64,000 bases of DNA from Parvibaculum sp039680535 (GCF_039680535.1 NZ_JBDKSS010000013.1:310001-374000), one strand, 5' to 3'. Positions 1 to 9,093 are shown, counted from the stretch's first letter. Made by a program: numbers and translations. The notes: generated by a model not told the origin, from the letters alone.

Positions 1-701
1 CCCTTCTGCTGTCCGTAGCCGGAATTGTCGCGGAAGCCGCCATCATCCTTCAGGGCAAAGCTCGCGCGGAGGCCATGCTTCGCATTGCCGTCCGCAATGG
101 TCGTGCTCGCGGTGCCATCGAGTTCGCGCACGCCATGCGGGCCGATAATGCCGGTGAGTTCAGTCTCCGGCACATCCGAGGGCACCCGGCTCAACACATT
201 GATGAGTCCATGCTCCGCATTGGAGCCGTAAAGCGCGCTGCCGGGGCCGCGCACGATCTCGATGGCGCCGGCCTCTTCGGTCATGGCGTCCATCAGCTCG
301 TTCACATTGGCAAAGCCCGCCGCGCGCATCGGCACGCCATCTTCCAGAAAGAGGAATGAGCCCGCGCCCGCCGTGCCGGTCAGCACGGGTGAGCGGATCG
401 CCGTCAGGTGCTCGACGCCGCTGCCCTGCTGAATATCGACGCCCGGTGCGCGGTTGAGCAGCGCCGCTGGCTGGGCGGCCTTTACGAAGTCGATCTCGTC
501 GCCCGAAATCTTGGAGATGTTGCTCGGGTGGGTCTTGCGCTTCTCGCCATAGCCCGTGGCCGTCACGACGATCTCTTCGACCTTCGGTTCGGGCGTCGGC
601 TTTTTTGCCTCCTCGGCCAGTGCGGGCATCCCCATGACGCAGGGAAACCCTGCGATAAGCCCGATGCGGACCGCAGCTGCGGGGCGAAATTTCAAACTCA
701 C
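1..701 (-). CDS. TonB-dependent outer-membrane receptor, N-terminal part (cut by left edge)
   Basis: About 233 N-terminal residues of a TonB-dependent receptor, read leftward off the window. The frame opens at a GTG (699-701) preceded by a strong GGGGAGGA ribosome site. A signal peptide ends near PALAEE, followed by a TonB-box-like stretch (EEIVVTATGY) and a plug domain with the family motifs LLNRAPGVDI, FLEDGVPM and IEIVRGPGSALYGSNA. The plug closes the barrel, which lies outside the window. Such receptors import siderophores, cobalamin, sugars or other scarce ligands with energy from TonB-ExbBD. The ligand cannot be read from this part. No Fur box or riboswitch was evident upstream. Confidence 0.9.
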   Translation of the reverse strand, partial: MSLKFRPAAAVRIGLIAGFPCVMGMPALAEEAKKPTPEPKVEEIVVTATGYGEKRKTHPSNISKISGDEIDFVKAAQPAALLNRAPGVDIQQGSGVEHLTAIRSPVLTGTAGAGSFLFLEDGVPMRAAGFANVNELMDAMTEEAGAIEIVRGPGSALYGSNAEHGLINVLSRVPSDVPETELTGIIGPHGVRELDGTASTTIADGNAKHGLRASFALKDDGGFRDNSGYGQQK

Positions 702-1122
702 GACTGTCCTCCCCTGGACTTCTTGTCTTCTTGTGCACGGGCGTCTTGGCGCGCCTCCCAGACTGGATAGCACGTCCGGAAAGCCAGTGAAAATTGCCCG
801 GAAGCGGCCCTTGGGGCAGGGCGAGGGGCGCCCCCCCGGCGCGCCGTCATGCGCTCGTCGGCGCGCGGATTGTCGCAGCGCGCCCCCGGCTGAAATTCCG
901 CTGTCTTCGGATAATCCGTGTCGCGCCGATCCATTCGGCCTGCTACGCCGCCGCGGAACAGGCCATTTTTTGCATTTTCCTCCGTATGTCATGGAATTTT
1001 CGTGAAACTGGCGGTTGCAGCATGGGCCGATCTGGAACATGCTTAATTTGTTTCAAATTCGCGCGAATCGGTTTGAGCGAACGTTCGATTGCCGGTTCCA
1101 ATACATTTAGGTGGGGGATTCC
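702..1122. other. Intergenic region between divergent receptor and autotransporter genes
   Basis: About 420 bases with no convincing gene on either strand. It should carry the two divergent promoters. A 10-bp palindrome CGAACGTTCG lies near 1078-1088, about 35 bases before the autotransporter start, but I cannot tie it to a known regulator. Several open frames cross the region, but all have skewed arginine-rich composition and no good start site. Confidence 0.5.
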
Positions 1123-4100
1123 ATGGTTGGCCGTATTGTGTTGCGCCGCATGTTCGGTGCTGTCGGTAAGGTTTCGTCGGGCGCCGGCGAGGCTCCTTCG
1201 GCTCGATCCATCGGTGTCCGTTGCAATGCGGGGCGGCCCCTTCTTCTCTCCACGGCGCTTGGAACGGGCATTCTGGTCGGCGCGGCGGGCCTGACGCTCG
1301 GTTCGACGCAGGCGCTCGCGGCTTGCACCGGCAACACATCCGGCACCGCGACTTGCGACGGGACGATCACTGATCAGGGCATCGACTATACGGCGACGGG
1401 AAGCCTTGTCGTTGAGCTTATCGGTGCGAACATCACCGAAACCCAATCTGGTACCAATGGCGTTGCGGTTGATGGCAACGGTCATCCCGTGCAGGTCGTT
1501 TTCATGACGGATGGAAACACGACCAATGTGTCGGCGACGGACGGCACGGCCATCTCGGTGGTCTCGAATGGCGGCGGCGTTGGCGTCAATACTGCCGACA
1601 TCAACTGGGTCCTGCCTTACGGCGCCAACGATAAGCAGAACACCATTTCGGGAAGCGAATACGGCATCTTTGTCGCGCAGACGAATGGTGCCTCGTCTGG
1701 TGATGCCAATGTCACCATCGGTGATGACACTGTGTCGGGTGGCACGGACGCTGGTATTGGGGCGGTCAATGCCGGGTCGGGGAATATCAATATCTCCGCA
1801 GGTGCCGGCAGCACGGTCAGCAGCACGTTTTCTGACGGCATTAACACATCGGCTAACAGCGGCAATACCACCATCACGACCGGCACGGGATCGAACGTCT
1901 CGAGTTCAAGCTCCTTTGGCATTCAGGCGAACAGCGGCAGCGGCAACATCGGCATCACGACTAACGGCACGGTGAGCGCCGGCGGCATTTATGCCGGGAG
2001 CACCTCCGGCAATATCGGCATCACCACCAACGACGCGGTCAACGGTCGCATTGACGCCTATGCTGGCGGGTCGGGCACCGTCACGATCACCACGAATGAC
2101 GATGTCACCAGTGCGAGCGATGCGATCAACGCCAACGGCGTCAACGGCCTGATCAAGGTCACGGCCAATGGCAATATCGACGCTGGCTCCAAGGGCATCG
2201 GCGCCACCTCGGCCGGCAGTGGAAATATCGAAATTGTCACCGGCACGGACAGCGCAATTGCAGCCGATGGCGACGGCATCAACGCGGTTTCGTCCAACAC
2301 CGGCACTGGCGCCATCACTATCACGTCGAATGGCACCATCGGCACATCCTTGGACCCGGTCGGTGATGACGGCATCCAGGCTGACATCCAGAACGCCGTG
2401 AACGGTTCGGCGATCAGCATCACTGCGAACAAGTCCATCTACGCGACCAACAATGGCATCATCGCCACCACGCTCGGCACGGGCAATGTCGATGTGACGG
2501 CGGGCGCCAGCACGGTCATCAGCGGTGCCAGCGGCGCAGGCATCTCCGCGACCGCGGCCGGCGCTGGCGGCACGGTCACCGTGACGGCGAATGGCACGAG
2601 CATCACCGGCTCGACGGACGGTATCTACGCCCAGAACCTGACCGGCAACATCGTCGTCGACGTCAACAGCGGCACGGTCACGGGCACCGGCTCGGGCGGC
2701 GAGGGCATCTACGCCACGACGGGCGGCGCGGGTAAGATCACGATCACCCAGGATGCCGGCACGACGGTCAACTCCACCAGCGATGACGGCATCGAGGCGG
2801 TTTCGAATGGCACGGGCCTGATCCACATCACCTCGAACGGCACGATCATCGCCGGCAACAATGGCGGCGACGACGGCATCACGGCCATCGGTCTCAACGG
2901 CGGCGCGCCGATCACCATCGACTTCGGCACGGGCAATGTCGACGCGTCGATCACGGCGGCGGGCAACGGCATCGAGGCGCAGAACTCGGGTTCGGGCAAG
3001 ATCACGGTCAACGCCTATGGCACGATCGCCAATACGGCAGGCGACCTGGGCGCCAATGGCGGCACGCTCCAGAACAATGAATCCGGCATCTGGACGAAGC
3101 AGATCGGCACCGGCGACATCGAGATCAACACCGGCACGAAGTCCATCTCGGCCGGCATTGGCCAGTATGACTACGGCATCTATGCTCAGGCTGGTGGCGG
3201 CTCCATCGACATCACGACCGGCACGGGCAAAGTGACTGGCGGCGACGACGGCATCCACGCCGAAGTGCTGGGCGGCGACGGCAATATCGACATCACCACG
3301 GGTGGCGAAGTCACCTCGCTGACGAATATCGGCATCTACGCCCTCTACTCCGGCGGCGGCGCGGGCGATATCACCGTCACCAACAATGGCACCGTGGGCA
3401 ACAGCACCACGGCGACGGCCGGCAGCGGCATCGTGGCCACGAACACGAACGGCGGCACGGGCAACGTCACCGTCGTGGCGAACGCCTCGATCTATGCCAC
3501 CAACGACGGCATCGCAGCCTCGAATGCGGGTTCGGGCAAGGTCGATGTGACGGCGGGCGCGAGCACCGTCATCGCCGCGACGAGTGGCGCGGGCATCACC
3601 GCCTCGGGCGCTGGCGGCACGGTCACCGTGACGGCGAACGGCACGAGCATCACCGGCTCCACGGTCGGCATCCAGGCGTCGAACACGACTGGCAACATCG
3701 TCGTCGACGTCAACAGCGGCACCGTCACGGGCACGGGCTCGAGTGGCGAAGGTATCTACGCCACGACGGGCGATGTGGGCACGATCACGATCACCCAGGA
3801 TGCGGGTACGACGGTCAACTCGACGACCGATGACGGCATCGAGGCGGTTTCGACCGGCACGGGCCTGATCCACATCACCTCGAACGGCACGATCACCGCC
3901 GGCGACAATGGCGGCGACGACGGCATCACGGCCATCGGCCTTGCCGGCGGCGCGCCCATCACCATCGACTTCGGCACGGGCAACGTCGATGCCTCGATCA
4001 CGGCGGCGGGCAACGGCATCGAGGCGCAGACCTCGAGTTCGGGCAAGATCACGGTCAACGCCTATGGCACGATCGCCAATAAGGCAGGCGACCTGGGCGC

Positions 4101-6219
4101 CAATGGCAGCACGCGCCAGAACAATGAATCCGGCATCTGGACGAAGCAGACCGGCACCGGCGACATCGAGATCAACACCGGCACGAAGTCCATCTCGGCC
4201 GGCAATAACCTCTATGACTACGGCATCTATGCTCAGGCGGCCAACGGCTCTGTCACCATCACGACCGGCACGGGCACCGTGACCGGCGGCGATGATGGCA
4301 TCCATGCGGAAGTGTTGAGCGGCAGCGCCACCGCGACCGTCACCGCCAATGGCAACGTCACCTCGACCGTGGGCAGCGCCATCGACGTTAGGTCCGACAC
4401 CGGCAGCATCAGCATCACCAATTACGGCGCGGCAACAACCTCTTCCATCGTCCCCGTGGTCTTGGCTGCAACCAATGGTGGCAGCGTCACCATCAACAAC
4501 AAGGCCAGCGGCTCGATCTCTGCGTCCGGCGCGACGCCGGCGTGGGACGCCCTTGCGATCCAGACATCGACTGGAGCCGGGACCGTCACTGTACAGAACG
4601 ATGGCAACATCACCGGCCGTGTTGACTTCAACCTCGCAAGCACTGGCGGCGCGACGTTCAACAACACCGCCAACACCTGGTACACCAGCGGCGTGAACAA
4701 CTTCACCGCTGGAAACGATACGCTCACCAACACGTCGACGGGTGACATCCACACCAGCGGTACGACGACCTTCGCCTTCGGCGCGGGTACCGATGCGGTC
4801 AACAATGCCGGCGATTTCTTCGTGTCGGGCGATACGAGCTTCACGGGGCTCGAGGCGTTCAACAACTCGGGCATTCTTGATCTGAGTACGGATCACACCG
4901 TCACGACCGATACCGTCACCATCGACGGTGCGTTCAACGGCACCGGAGTTAGCGAGCTCGTTCTCGATGCGGCTCTCGGCTGGCCGGCGTCTGCCGACCT
5001 GCTGACGGTCGGTTCGACCACCGGCTCGACGGCCATCCGCATCAACAATGTCGCGAGCGGCTTCGGCGCCTGGCTCGGGTCGGACTTCATGGATGGCATC
5101 CTGCTGGTCGACGGTTCGTCCTCTGCGGCAAGCTTCCACCTCGACACGACGCAGGAGCTTTACGATGCCTCGATCGACGCGCTGGATGCGGGCCTCTTCA
5201 ACTACAAGCTCGTCTTCAATAGCGGCCAAGAGCGCCTGATCTCCCTGCCCGGAGAGGAAGCGTCCCAGCTGCCGACCTTCCTCACGGCTGCCCAGAGCAT
5301 CTGGTACGACACCTCGCCCTGGCTTGACCGCCAGGCCGATCTCCGCGACCAGCTGAAGGGCGGCGAAGGTTCGGTCACGCCGGGTATCTGGGGCAAGGCG
5401 CTCGGCCGTTGGGCTTCGCGTGATCTCAGCCAGACCGTCTCGGCGGGTGGCACCTCGATCACCAACAACGTCGACTACGATCAGGACACCTACGGCTTCG
5501 TGGCTGGTGTCGACACGGGCAGCAGCAACGTGCTCGGCCAGGGCGATACGCTTCTTGGCGGCGTGTCGGCCGGTTACGTGACCTCGGATCAGAACTTCAA
5601 GACCTCGCCCACGACGGCGGAGTACAAGGGTGCGGTCCTCGGCGTCTATGGCACCTACCTCAAGGGCGGCTTCTTCATCGATGCGATGGCGAAGGCCAAC
5701 CTGCTGACCATGGACTACAAGGCACCGTCGCTCGGCGGCGCCACCGCCAGCCCGGACGTGAAGTCCTACGGCGTGGAAGTCGATGCTGGCCAGCGCTTCC
5801 CGCTCTCGGACAGTGCTTTCATCGAGCCGCTCGCTTCGCTCACCTACGCGAAGACGCAGATCGATACGTTCTCCGTTGCCAACTCGCAGTTCGACTTCCA
5901 GGACGCCACGAGCTTCCGTGGCAGCCTCGGACTCCGCGGCGGCGCGACGGCCTACCAGTCGTCGGAAACGAAGGTCGATCTCTCGCTGACAGGCCGCCTC
6001 TGGAACGAGTTCGAGGGCGACAACAAGATGGTCATCCGCAGCGGCGGGCCTGACCTGACCATGACCGACAAGTTCGACGGCACGTTCGGCGAAGTAGTCG
6101 GCAGCGTGAACATCTTCGGTCTTGGCGACGGCCTGTCGGGCTTCGTCAATGGCGGCGCCAAGTTCAAGAGCAATTACACCAGCGGCGAGCTGACGGCCGG
6201 CATCCGCTACGAGTGGTAA
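1123..6219 (+). CDS. Large type V autotransporter with repetitive beta-helix passenger
   Basis: A protein of about 1698 residues. ATG at 1123 is preferred over the upstream in-frame GTG (1111) because AGGTGGGGG sits just before it. Residues 1-66 form a long signal region ending in TQALA. The passenger (about 67-1400) is rich in Gly, Thr, Asn, Ser and Asp and is built from short repeats of the type GxGxIxITxNGTVxxxxDGI, as expected of a right-handed beta-helix. The only cysteines are a pair just after the signal peptide. The C-terminal 280 residues, from GIWGKALGRWAS onward, form an autotransporter beta-barrel and end in YEW, with the usual aromatic last residue. Two passenger segments of about 830 bases (about 2434-3270 and 3487-4317) are near-copies. 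Likely an adhesin or biofilm factor; the ligand is unknown. Confidence 0.93.
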   Translation: MVGRIVLRRMFGAVGKVSSGAGEAPSARSIGVRCNAGRPLLLSTALGTGILVGAAGLTLGSTQALAACTGNTSGTATCDGTITDQGIDYTATGSLVVELIGANITETQSGTNGVAVDGNGHPVQVVFMTDGNTTNVSATDGTAISVVSNGGGVGVNTADINWVLPYGANDKQNTISGSEYGIFVAQTNGASSGDANVTIGDDTVSGGTDAGIGAVNAGSGNINISAGAGSTVSSTFSDGINTSANSGNTTITTGTGSNVSSSSSFGIQANSGSGNIGITTNGTVSAGGIYAGSTSGNIGITTNDAVNGRIDAYAGGSGTVTITTNDDVTSASDAINANGVNGLIKVTANGNIDAGSKGIGATSAGSGNIEIVTGTDSAIAADGDGINAVSSNTGTGAITITSNGTIGTSLDPVGDDGIQADIQNAVNGSAISITANKSIYATNNGIIATTLGTGNVDVTAGASTVISGASGAGISATAAGAGGTVTVTANGTSITGSTDGIYAQNLTGNIVVDVNSGTVTGTGSGGEGIYATTGGAGKITITQDAGTTVNSTSDDGIEAVSNGTGLIHITSNGTIIAGNNGGDDGITAIGLNGGAPITIDFGTGNVDASITAAGNGIEAQNSGSGKITVNAYGTIANTAGDLGANGGTLQNNESGIWTKQIGTGDIEINTGTKSISAGIGQYDYGIYAQAGGGSIDITTGTGKVTGGDDGIHAEVLGGDGNIDITTGGEVTSLTNIGIYALYSGGGAGDITVTNNGTVGNSTTATAGSGIVATNTNGGTGNVTVVANASIYATNDGIAASNAGSGKVDVTAGASTVIAATSGAGITASGAGGTVTVTANGTSITGSTVGIQASNTTGNIVVDVNSGTVTGTGSSGEGIYATTGDVGTITITQDAGTTVNSTTDDGIEAVSTGTGLIHITSNGTITAGDNGGDDGITAIGLAGGAPITIDFGTGNVDASITAAGNGIEAQTSSSGKITVNAYGTIANKAGDLGANGSTRQNNESGIWTKQTGTGDIEINTGTKSISAGNNLYDYGIYAQAANGSVTITTGTGTVTGGDDGIHAEVLSGSATATVTANGNVTSTVGSAIDVRSDTGSISITNYGAATTSSIVPVVLAATNGGSVTINNKASGSISASGATPAWDALAIQTSTGAGTVTVQNDGNITGRVDFNLASTGGATFNNTANTWYTSGVNNFTAGNDTLTNTSTGDIHTSGTTTFAFGAGTDAVNNAGDFFVSGDTSFTGLEAFNNSGILDLSTDHTVTTDTVTIDGAFNGTGVSELVLDAALGWPASADLLTVGSTTGSTAIRINNVASGFGAWLGSDFMDGILLVDGSSSAASFHLDTTQELYDASIDALDAGLFNYKLVFNSGQERLISLPGEEASQLPTFLTAAQSIWYDTSPWLDRQADLRDQLKGGEGSVTPGIWGKALGRWASRDLSQTVSAGGTSITNNVDYDQDTYGFVAGVDTGSSNVLGQGDTLLGGVSAGYVTSDQNFKTSPTTAEYKGAVLGVYGTYLKGGFFIDAMAKANLLTMDYKAPSLGGATASPDVKSYGVEVDAGQRFPLSDSAFIEPLASLTYAKTQIDTFSVANSQFDFQDATSFRGSLGLRGGATAYQSSETKVDLSLTGRLWNEFEGDNKMVIRSGGPDLTMTDKFDGTFGEVVGSVNIFGLGDGLSGFVNGGAKFKSNYTSGELTAGIRYEW
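2434..4317 (+). repeat. Internal long direct repeat in the autotransporter passenger
   Basis: Segment about 2434-3270 is repeated at about 3487-4317, offset 1047-1053 bases. The protein motifs VDVTAGASTVI, SITGSTxGI, TQDAGTTVNST, NNESGIWTK and DDGIHAEVL occur in the same order in both copies. The roughly 217 bases between them are less similar. The length difference is a multiple of three, so the frame is kept. Confidence 0.85.
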
Positions 6220-6245
6220 GACGCTCCAGACTTTGAAAGAAGGGA

Positions 6246-6279
6246 TGGACCGGCCCAAAAGGCCGGTCCATTCTGCTTT
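6246..6279 (+). terminator. Intrinsic terminator after the autotransporter
   Basis: A perfect 10-bp stem (TGGACCGGCC / GGCCGGTCCA) with a CAAAA loop starts 27 bases after the autotransporter stop and is followed by TTCTGCTTTA. The T-run is imperfect, but position and stem strength fit a terminator. It also separates this gene from the IalB-like gene. Confidence 0.7.
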
Positions 6280-6328
6280 AGAGGGGCGCCGTTGGCGCTT
6301 CATTGCCGAAGCTTCGGGGAGAAACAAG

Positions 6329-6988
6329 ATGGCGGAACGCCCGACCGGGAAATTCAAGGACCAGCAGACCATCGGCCTTATCGTCTTTGTGTTGCTGGCT
6401 CTCACTGTTCTGGGAATTTTTGCAGCCAATCGTCTGAGCAGCAGGAGCAGCCCCGAAGGTGTGGCGTCCGGCGCGTCAGCATCTCGGGTGCCGGGTGCGG
6501 GTGCTGGTGCCAGTGGCGGGGCGGTCGCCAATGGTCAGCCGCAGGGCCAGGCGCCGCGCTGGGAGAAGACGGCCAATTTCGGAGTCTGGGAGCTGCGGTG
6601 CCGCAAGGATGCGCCGGCGTCGGCCAAGGGCTGCTTCGGGATACTGGAGGTCAAGGACACCAAGCAGGGGAAGATCGTTCTCGCCTGGGTCGTCGGCCGG
6701 AACGGCCGGGGCGAAATAGGCATGACGGTTCAGACGCCTGGCGGTGTGCTGCTTTCCCGTGGCGTTGAAATTTCGCTGGACCAGGGCAAGCCCGAGAAGC
6801 TCGTCTATGAGAGCTGCTCGCAGCGCGGGTGCCTGGCCTCCGCGCCACTGACCGACGATTTCGTTGCGCGGGCGAAGGCCGCCGGAAAGTCGAAGCTGGC
6901 CATTGTCGGCCTCAATGGGAAGACGACCACTTTCGCCATTCCCATGGAGGGATTCGATAAGCTGGTCGCGGGCGTGAAGGGGCAGTAG
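6329..6988 (+). CDS. Invasion-associated locus B (IalB) family protein
   Basis: 219 residues. ATG at 6329 has GGGGAG seven bases upstream. An in-frame extension to 6233 would overlap the terminator hairpin and is rejected. A single membrane segment (about 15-34) anchors the protein, followed by a Ser/Gly/Ala-rich linker and a globular domain. Four cysteines in two pairs (WELRCRKD...KGCFG and YESCSQRGC) match the IalB family, which folds in the periplasm with disulphides. The family was named for Bartonella erythrocyte invasion, but most members in free-living alphaproteobacteria have no known role. I assign the family, not a function. Confidence 0.85.
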   Translation: MAERPTGKFKDQQTIGLIVFVLLALTVLGIFAANRLSSRSSPEGVASGASASRVPGAGAGASGGAVANGQPQGQAPRWEKTANFGVWELRCRKDAPASAKGCFGILEVKDTKQGKIVLAWVVGRNGRGEIGMTVQTPGGVLLSRGVEISLDQGKPEKLVYESCSQRGCLASAPLTDDFVARAKAAGKSKLAIVGLNGKTTTFAIPMEGFDKLVAGVKGQ

Positions 6989-7036
6989 GCCCCCGCAGCC
7001 TCGACCGACCGGACTGCATTCAGGACTTGATCACGG

Positions 7037-7066
7037 CATGCCGGGCACCTTAGGGTGCCCGGCATG
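7037..7066 (+). promoter_or_regulatory. 13-bp perfect inverted repeat covering the cox11 start
   Basis: Arms CATGCCGGGCACC (7037-7049) and GGTGCCCGGCATG (7054-7066) pair perfectly around a TTAG loop. The right arm contains both possible start codons of the next gene (GTG 7055, ATG 7064), and the only ribosome-site-like bases (TAGGG) lie in the loop and arm. No T-run follows. It may end ialB transcription, or fold in the cox11 messenger and limit translation. Confidence 0.6.
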
Positions 7067-7729
7067 TTCACATGGCTCCGGTCCAAGAAGCTTCCGTCGG
7101 TTGCGCTTTCGGTCATCATGCTGGCCGTCATGACGGCAGCCGTTTCCTATTCTCCCTCGCTTTACCGCTGGTTCTGCGCGGCCACCGGCTATGGCGGCTC
7201 GGTAACGGAGAAGCGCTCCACGGACCCCGAGGCCTATAGCCAGACGGACGCCATCGGGCCCGAGATTACGGTCCGTTTTGACACCAACGTCGCACCGTCG
7301 CTCGACTGGGAGTTCAAGCCGGAAGTCGGCTCGGTCAAGACGCATATCGGCCTGCCGACGACGGTCTTCTTCGTCGCAAAGAACCTGTCCAAGGAAACGA
7401 TTGTCGCGCGCGCGACCTATAATGTGACGCCCGAGGCAGCCGGCTATTACTTCACCAAGACGCAATGCTTCTGCTTCACCGAAGAAACGCTGAAGCCGGG
7501 CGAGAGCGCGCGGATGCCGGTCGTATTCTATGTCGACCCGGAAATGCTGACCGATGCGACCGCCAAGTCGATCCGCACCATCACGCTTTCCTACTCCTTC
7601 TTCCGGCAGTCAGCAGATGCGGAGAAAGTAGCCGCCGCCCGGCCGCTTGGCGATGCGTCAAAGGCGGAGACGGACCGGCTCGAGCGGACCAAGGAAGCGG
7701 AATTCGAGGCGCCGGAAGTCCATCGCTAG
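7064..7729 (+). CDS. ctaG: Cytochrome c oxidase assembly protein CtaG/Cox11
   Basis: 221 residues from ATG 7064. Cox11 delivers copper to the CuB site of subunit I of aa3-type cytochrome c oxidase at the periplasmic face of the inner membrane. One N-terminal membrane segment (about 10-33) precedes a beta-rich periplasmic domain. The copper-binding CFCF motif is at Cys135/Cys137, followed by FTEETLKPGE, and the C-terminal PVVFYVDP block is typical. The C-terminus carries an unusual charged tail of about 35 residues. In most alphaproteobacteria ctaG sits inside the cox operon. Here no ctaC, ctaD, ctaE or ctaB gene is nearby, so it is detached from its usual partners. Start context is unusual because of the overlapping hairpin. 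Confidence 0.92.
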   Translation: MFTWLRSKKLPSVALSVIMLAVMTAAVSYSPSLYRWFCAATGYGGSVTEKRSTDPEAYSQTDAIGPEITVRFDTNVAPSLDWEFKPEVGSVKTHIGLPTTVFFVAKNLSKETIVARATYNVTPEAAGYYFTKTQCFCFTEETLKPGESARMPVVFYVDPEMLTDATAKSIRTITLSYSFFRQSADAEKVAAARPLGDASKAETDRLERTKEAEFEAPEVHR

Positions 7730-7788
7730 CGTGATGCCGGGCTCGCCTCTCGCCACGACAGTGTCCTTTAGCGCGCGAGCCGATCTCG

Positions 7789-8532
7789 ATGTTTCCCATA
7801 TCGGACGATAATCCGGAGCCCGGCCAGCCCATCGTCACCTGGGCGATCATCGCCGTCTGCGTTGCGGTCTTCCTCTGGGAAATGTCGCTGCCCGCCAGTG
7901 AGGCGGAAGGCGCGATCCGTCAATTCGGCGCCGTTCCAGCCGCGCTCTTTGGTCCGGGCGGCGGCGCGCCGATTCCCGCCTGGATGACGATATTCACGTC
8001 GATGTTCCTGCATGCAAGTCTCGGCCATGTCGGCGGGAACATGCTCTATCTCTGGATATTCGGCGACAATGTCGAGCTCGCCATGGGGCGGGTTCGGTTT
8101 GTTGTCTTCTATCTTCTTTGCGGCACCATCGCCGCGCTTGCGCAGTCGTTGCAAGCGCCGGAATCGACAGTGCCGCTGGTGGGCGCGAGCGGCGCGATTT
8201 CAGGCGTGCTCGGCGCCTACCTGCTTATCCATCCCTTTGGCCGCGTTCGCGTCCTGATCATGCCGCTCCCCTTCTTCATTCGCGTGATCTCCGTGCCCTC
8301 GCTTGTGGTTCTGGGGCTCTGGTTCGTGCTCCAGTTCCTCAGCGGCCTGTCGAGCAATGGCGATCAGGGCGGCGTCGCCTTCTGGGCGCATGTCGGCGGC
8401 TTCCTCGCCGGAATTATCTTTGTGCCGTTCTTCAAGAGAAGGGATGTCTCGTTGTTGCAGAGCGGCGGCGTTCGCGTTTACGACGCGCGGCGCGACCGGG
8501 ATGAACGTCCCCGTCGCGGACCCTGGGACTAG
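7789..8532 (+). CDS. Rhomboid family intramembrane serine protease
   Basis: 247 residues with about six membrane helices. The catalytic serine is in GASGAISG (Ser134) and the partner histidine in FWAHVGG (His201). The HASLGHVGGNMLYLW segment forms the conserved oxyanion/loop-side helix motif of rhomboids. A hydrophilic Arg/Asp-rich tail follows the last helix. These enzymes cut single-pass membrane proteins within the bilayer; the substrate is unknown. The gene starts 59 bases after ctaG and may share its transcript. Confidence 0.92.
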   Translation: MFPISDDNPEPGQPIVTWAIIAVCVAVFLWEMSLPASEAEGAIRQFGAVPAALFGPGGGAPIPAWMTIFTSMFLHASLGHVGGNMLYLWIFGDNVELAMGRVRFVVFYLLCGTIAALAQSLQAPESTVPLVGASGAISGVLGAYLLIHPFGRVRVLIMPLPFFIRVISVPSLVVLGLWFVLQFLSGLSSNGDQGGVAFWAHVGGFLAGIIFVPFFKRRDVSLLQSGGVRVYDARRDRDERPRRGPWD

Positions 8533-8594
8533 AGCTCCACGCCGCCAGCGCCTTGATGTCCGGGCGATGCCTGTTGTGCGAATGGCAGCGGTGA

Positions 8595-8628
8595 AAAGAC
8601 GCCGCGCATTGCGCGCGCGGCGCTTTCC
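8595..8628. terminator. Hairpin between convergent genes, probable bidirectional terminator
   Basis: An 8-bp GC stem (CGCCGCGC, 8600-8607, with GCGCGGCG, 8615-8622) is flanked by AAAAG on the left and CTTTCC on the right. It can therefore end transcription from either side, between the rhomboid gene and the small minus-strand gene. Confidence 0.5.
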
Positions 8629-8640
8629 ATTTCGAGGCGA

Positions 8641-8832
8641 TCAGCTCGCGCGCGCAAGCGGTGGCCGCTTCAGCCTTCGGGCCGCATGCTCGGCCTTCGA
8701 AGGGGAGGAGAAGGTTACGCCTTCAAGCTCGGCGTAATAGGGGTTGGAAGCGTAAAAGGAATAATCCCGTCCGGTTCTGACGATAATGCCGGCGGCCTCA
8801 TCGTTGATCTCGATTACATAAGCGTCGGTCAT
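8641..8832 (-). CDS. Small conserved hypothetical protein
   Basis: 63 residues, opening with MTDAYVIEINDEAAGI and ending in a basic Ala/Arg tail. An AGGAG ribosome site lies six bases before the ATG (8830-8832), and composition is balanced, unlike the arginine-rich shadow frames nearby. I think it is a real small soluble protein with a beta-strand-rich start and an Asn-Pro-Tyr-Tyr motif in the middle. I do not recognise a named family and no function is proposed. It is transcribed toward the rhomboid gene and is a single-gene unit. Confidence 0.7.
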   Translation of the reverse strand: MTDAYVIEINDEAAGIIVRTGRDYSFYASNPYYAELEGVTFSSPSKAEHAARRLKRPPLARAS

Positions 8833-8951
8833 GAGAACTCCTGTCGCCGAGCGCGTATAGCGCGCATTGGCGGTTCGTGCCTTGTCGGCGCGACGAAAAT
8901 TTTGTGAAGATTTTTCTGTTCAGCCGGAGCGACGGCCTGGCAATGCCGCGA

Positions 8952-9047
8952 TCAGGCGCGACAACAGCTCATGCGGCCGGGGCACATGAGGGGCATGACG
9001 AGGCCGTGCATCGGCGTGCGTGGCAGGTCGGCAATGCGTTTCATCAT
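8952..9047 (-). CDS. Candidate Met/Cys-rich 31-residue microprotein
   Basis: A minus-strand frame of 31 codons with seven methionines after a possible double start and three cysteines, including PLMCPGRMSCC at its end. GGAG lies seven bases before the first ATG (9045-9047). It starts about 50 bases downstream (minus sense) of the AT-rich palindrome at 9094-9113. Met, Cys and His content suggests metal binding or a leader peptide, but this is composition only. It could equally be a chance frame. Confidence 0.3.
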   Translation of the reverse strand: MMKRIADLPRTPMHGLVMPLMCPGRMSCCRA

Positions 9048-9093
9048 GGCAGGCTCCATCCGGGGGGGGCCGGGTTTTGCAGATCATTAATCT

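Noticed and set aside
1078..1088. CGAACGTTCG as a LexA-like box
   Set aside because: Alphaproteobacterial LexA sites have half-sites separated by seven bases. This palindrome has no spacer and nearby genes are not DNA-repair genes.
1700..4400. Regular short repeats that could suggest a CRISPR array
   Set aside because: The repeats are variable, in frame, and encode a beta-helix passenger; there are no constant repeats with unique spacers and no cas genes.
1906..6531. A 1541-codon open frame antisense to the autotransporter
   Set aside because: It is a by-product of the biased codon use in the repetitive passenger. The translation is Arg/Asp/Ala/Val-rich with no domain, no signal and no ribosome site, and the plus-strand frame has a clear autotransporter barrel.
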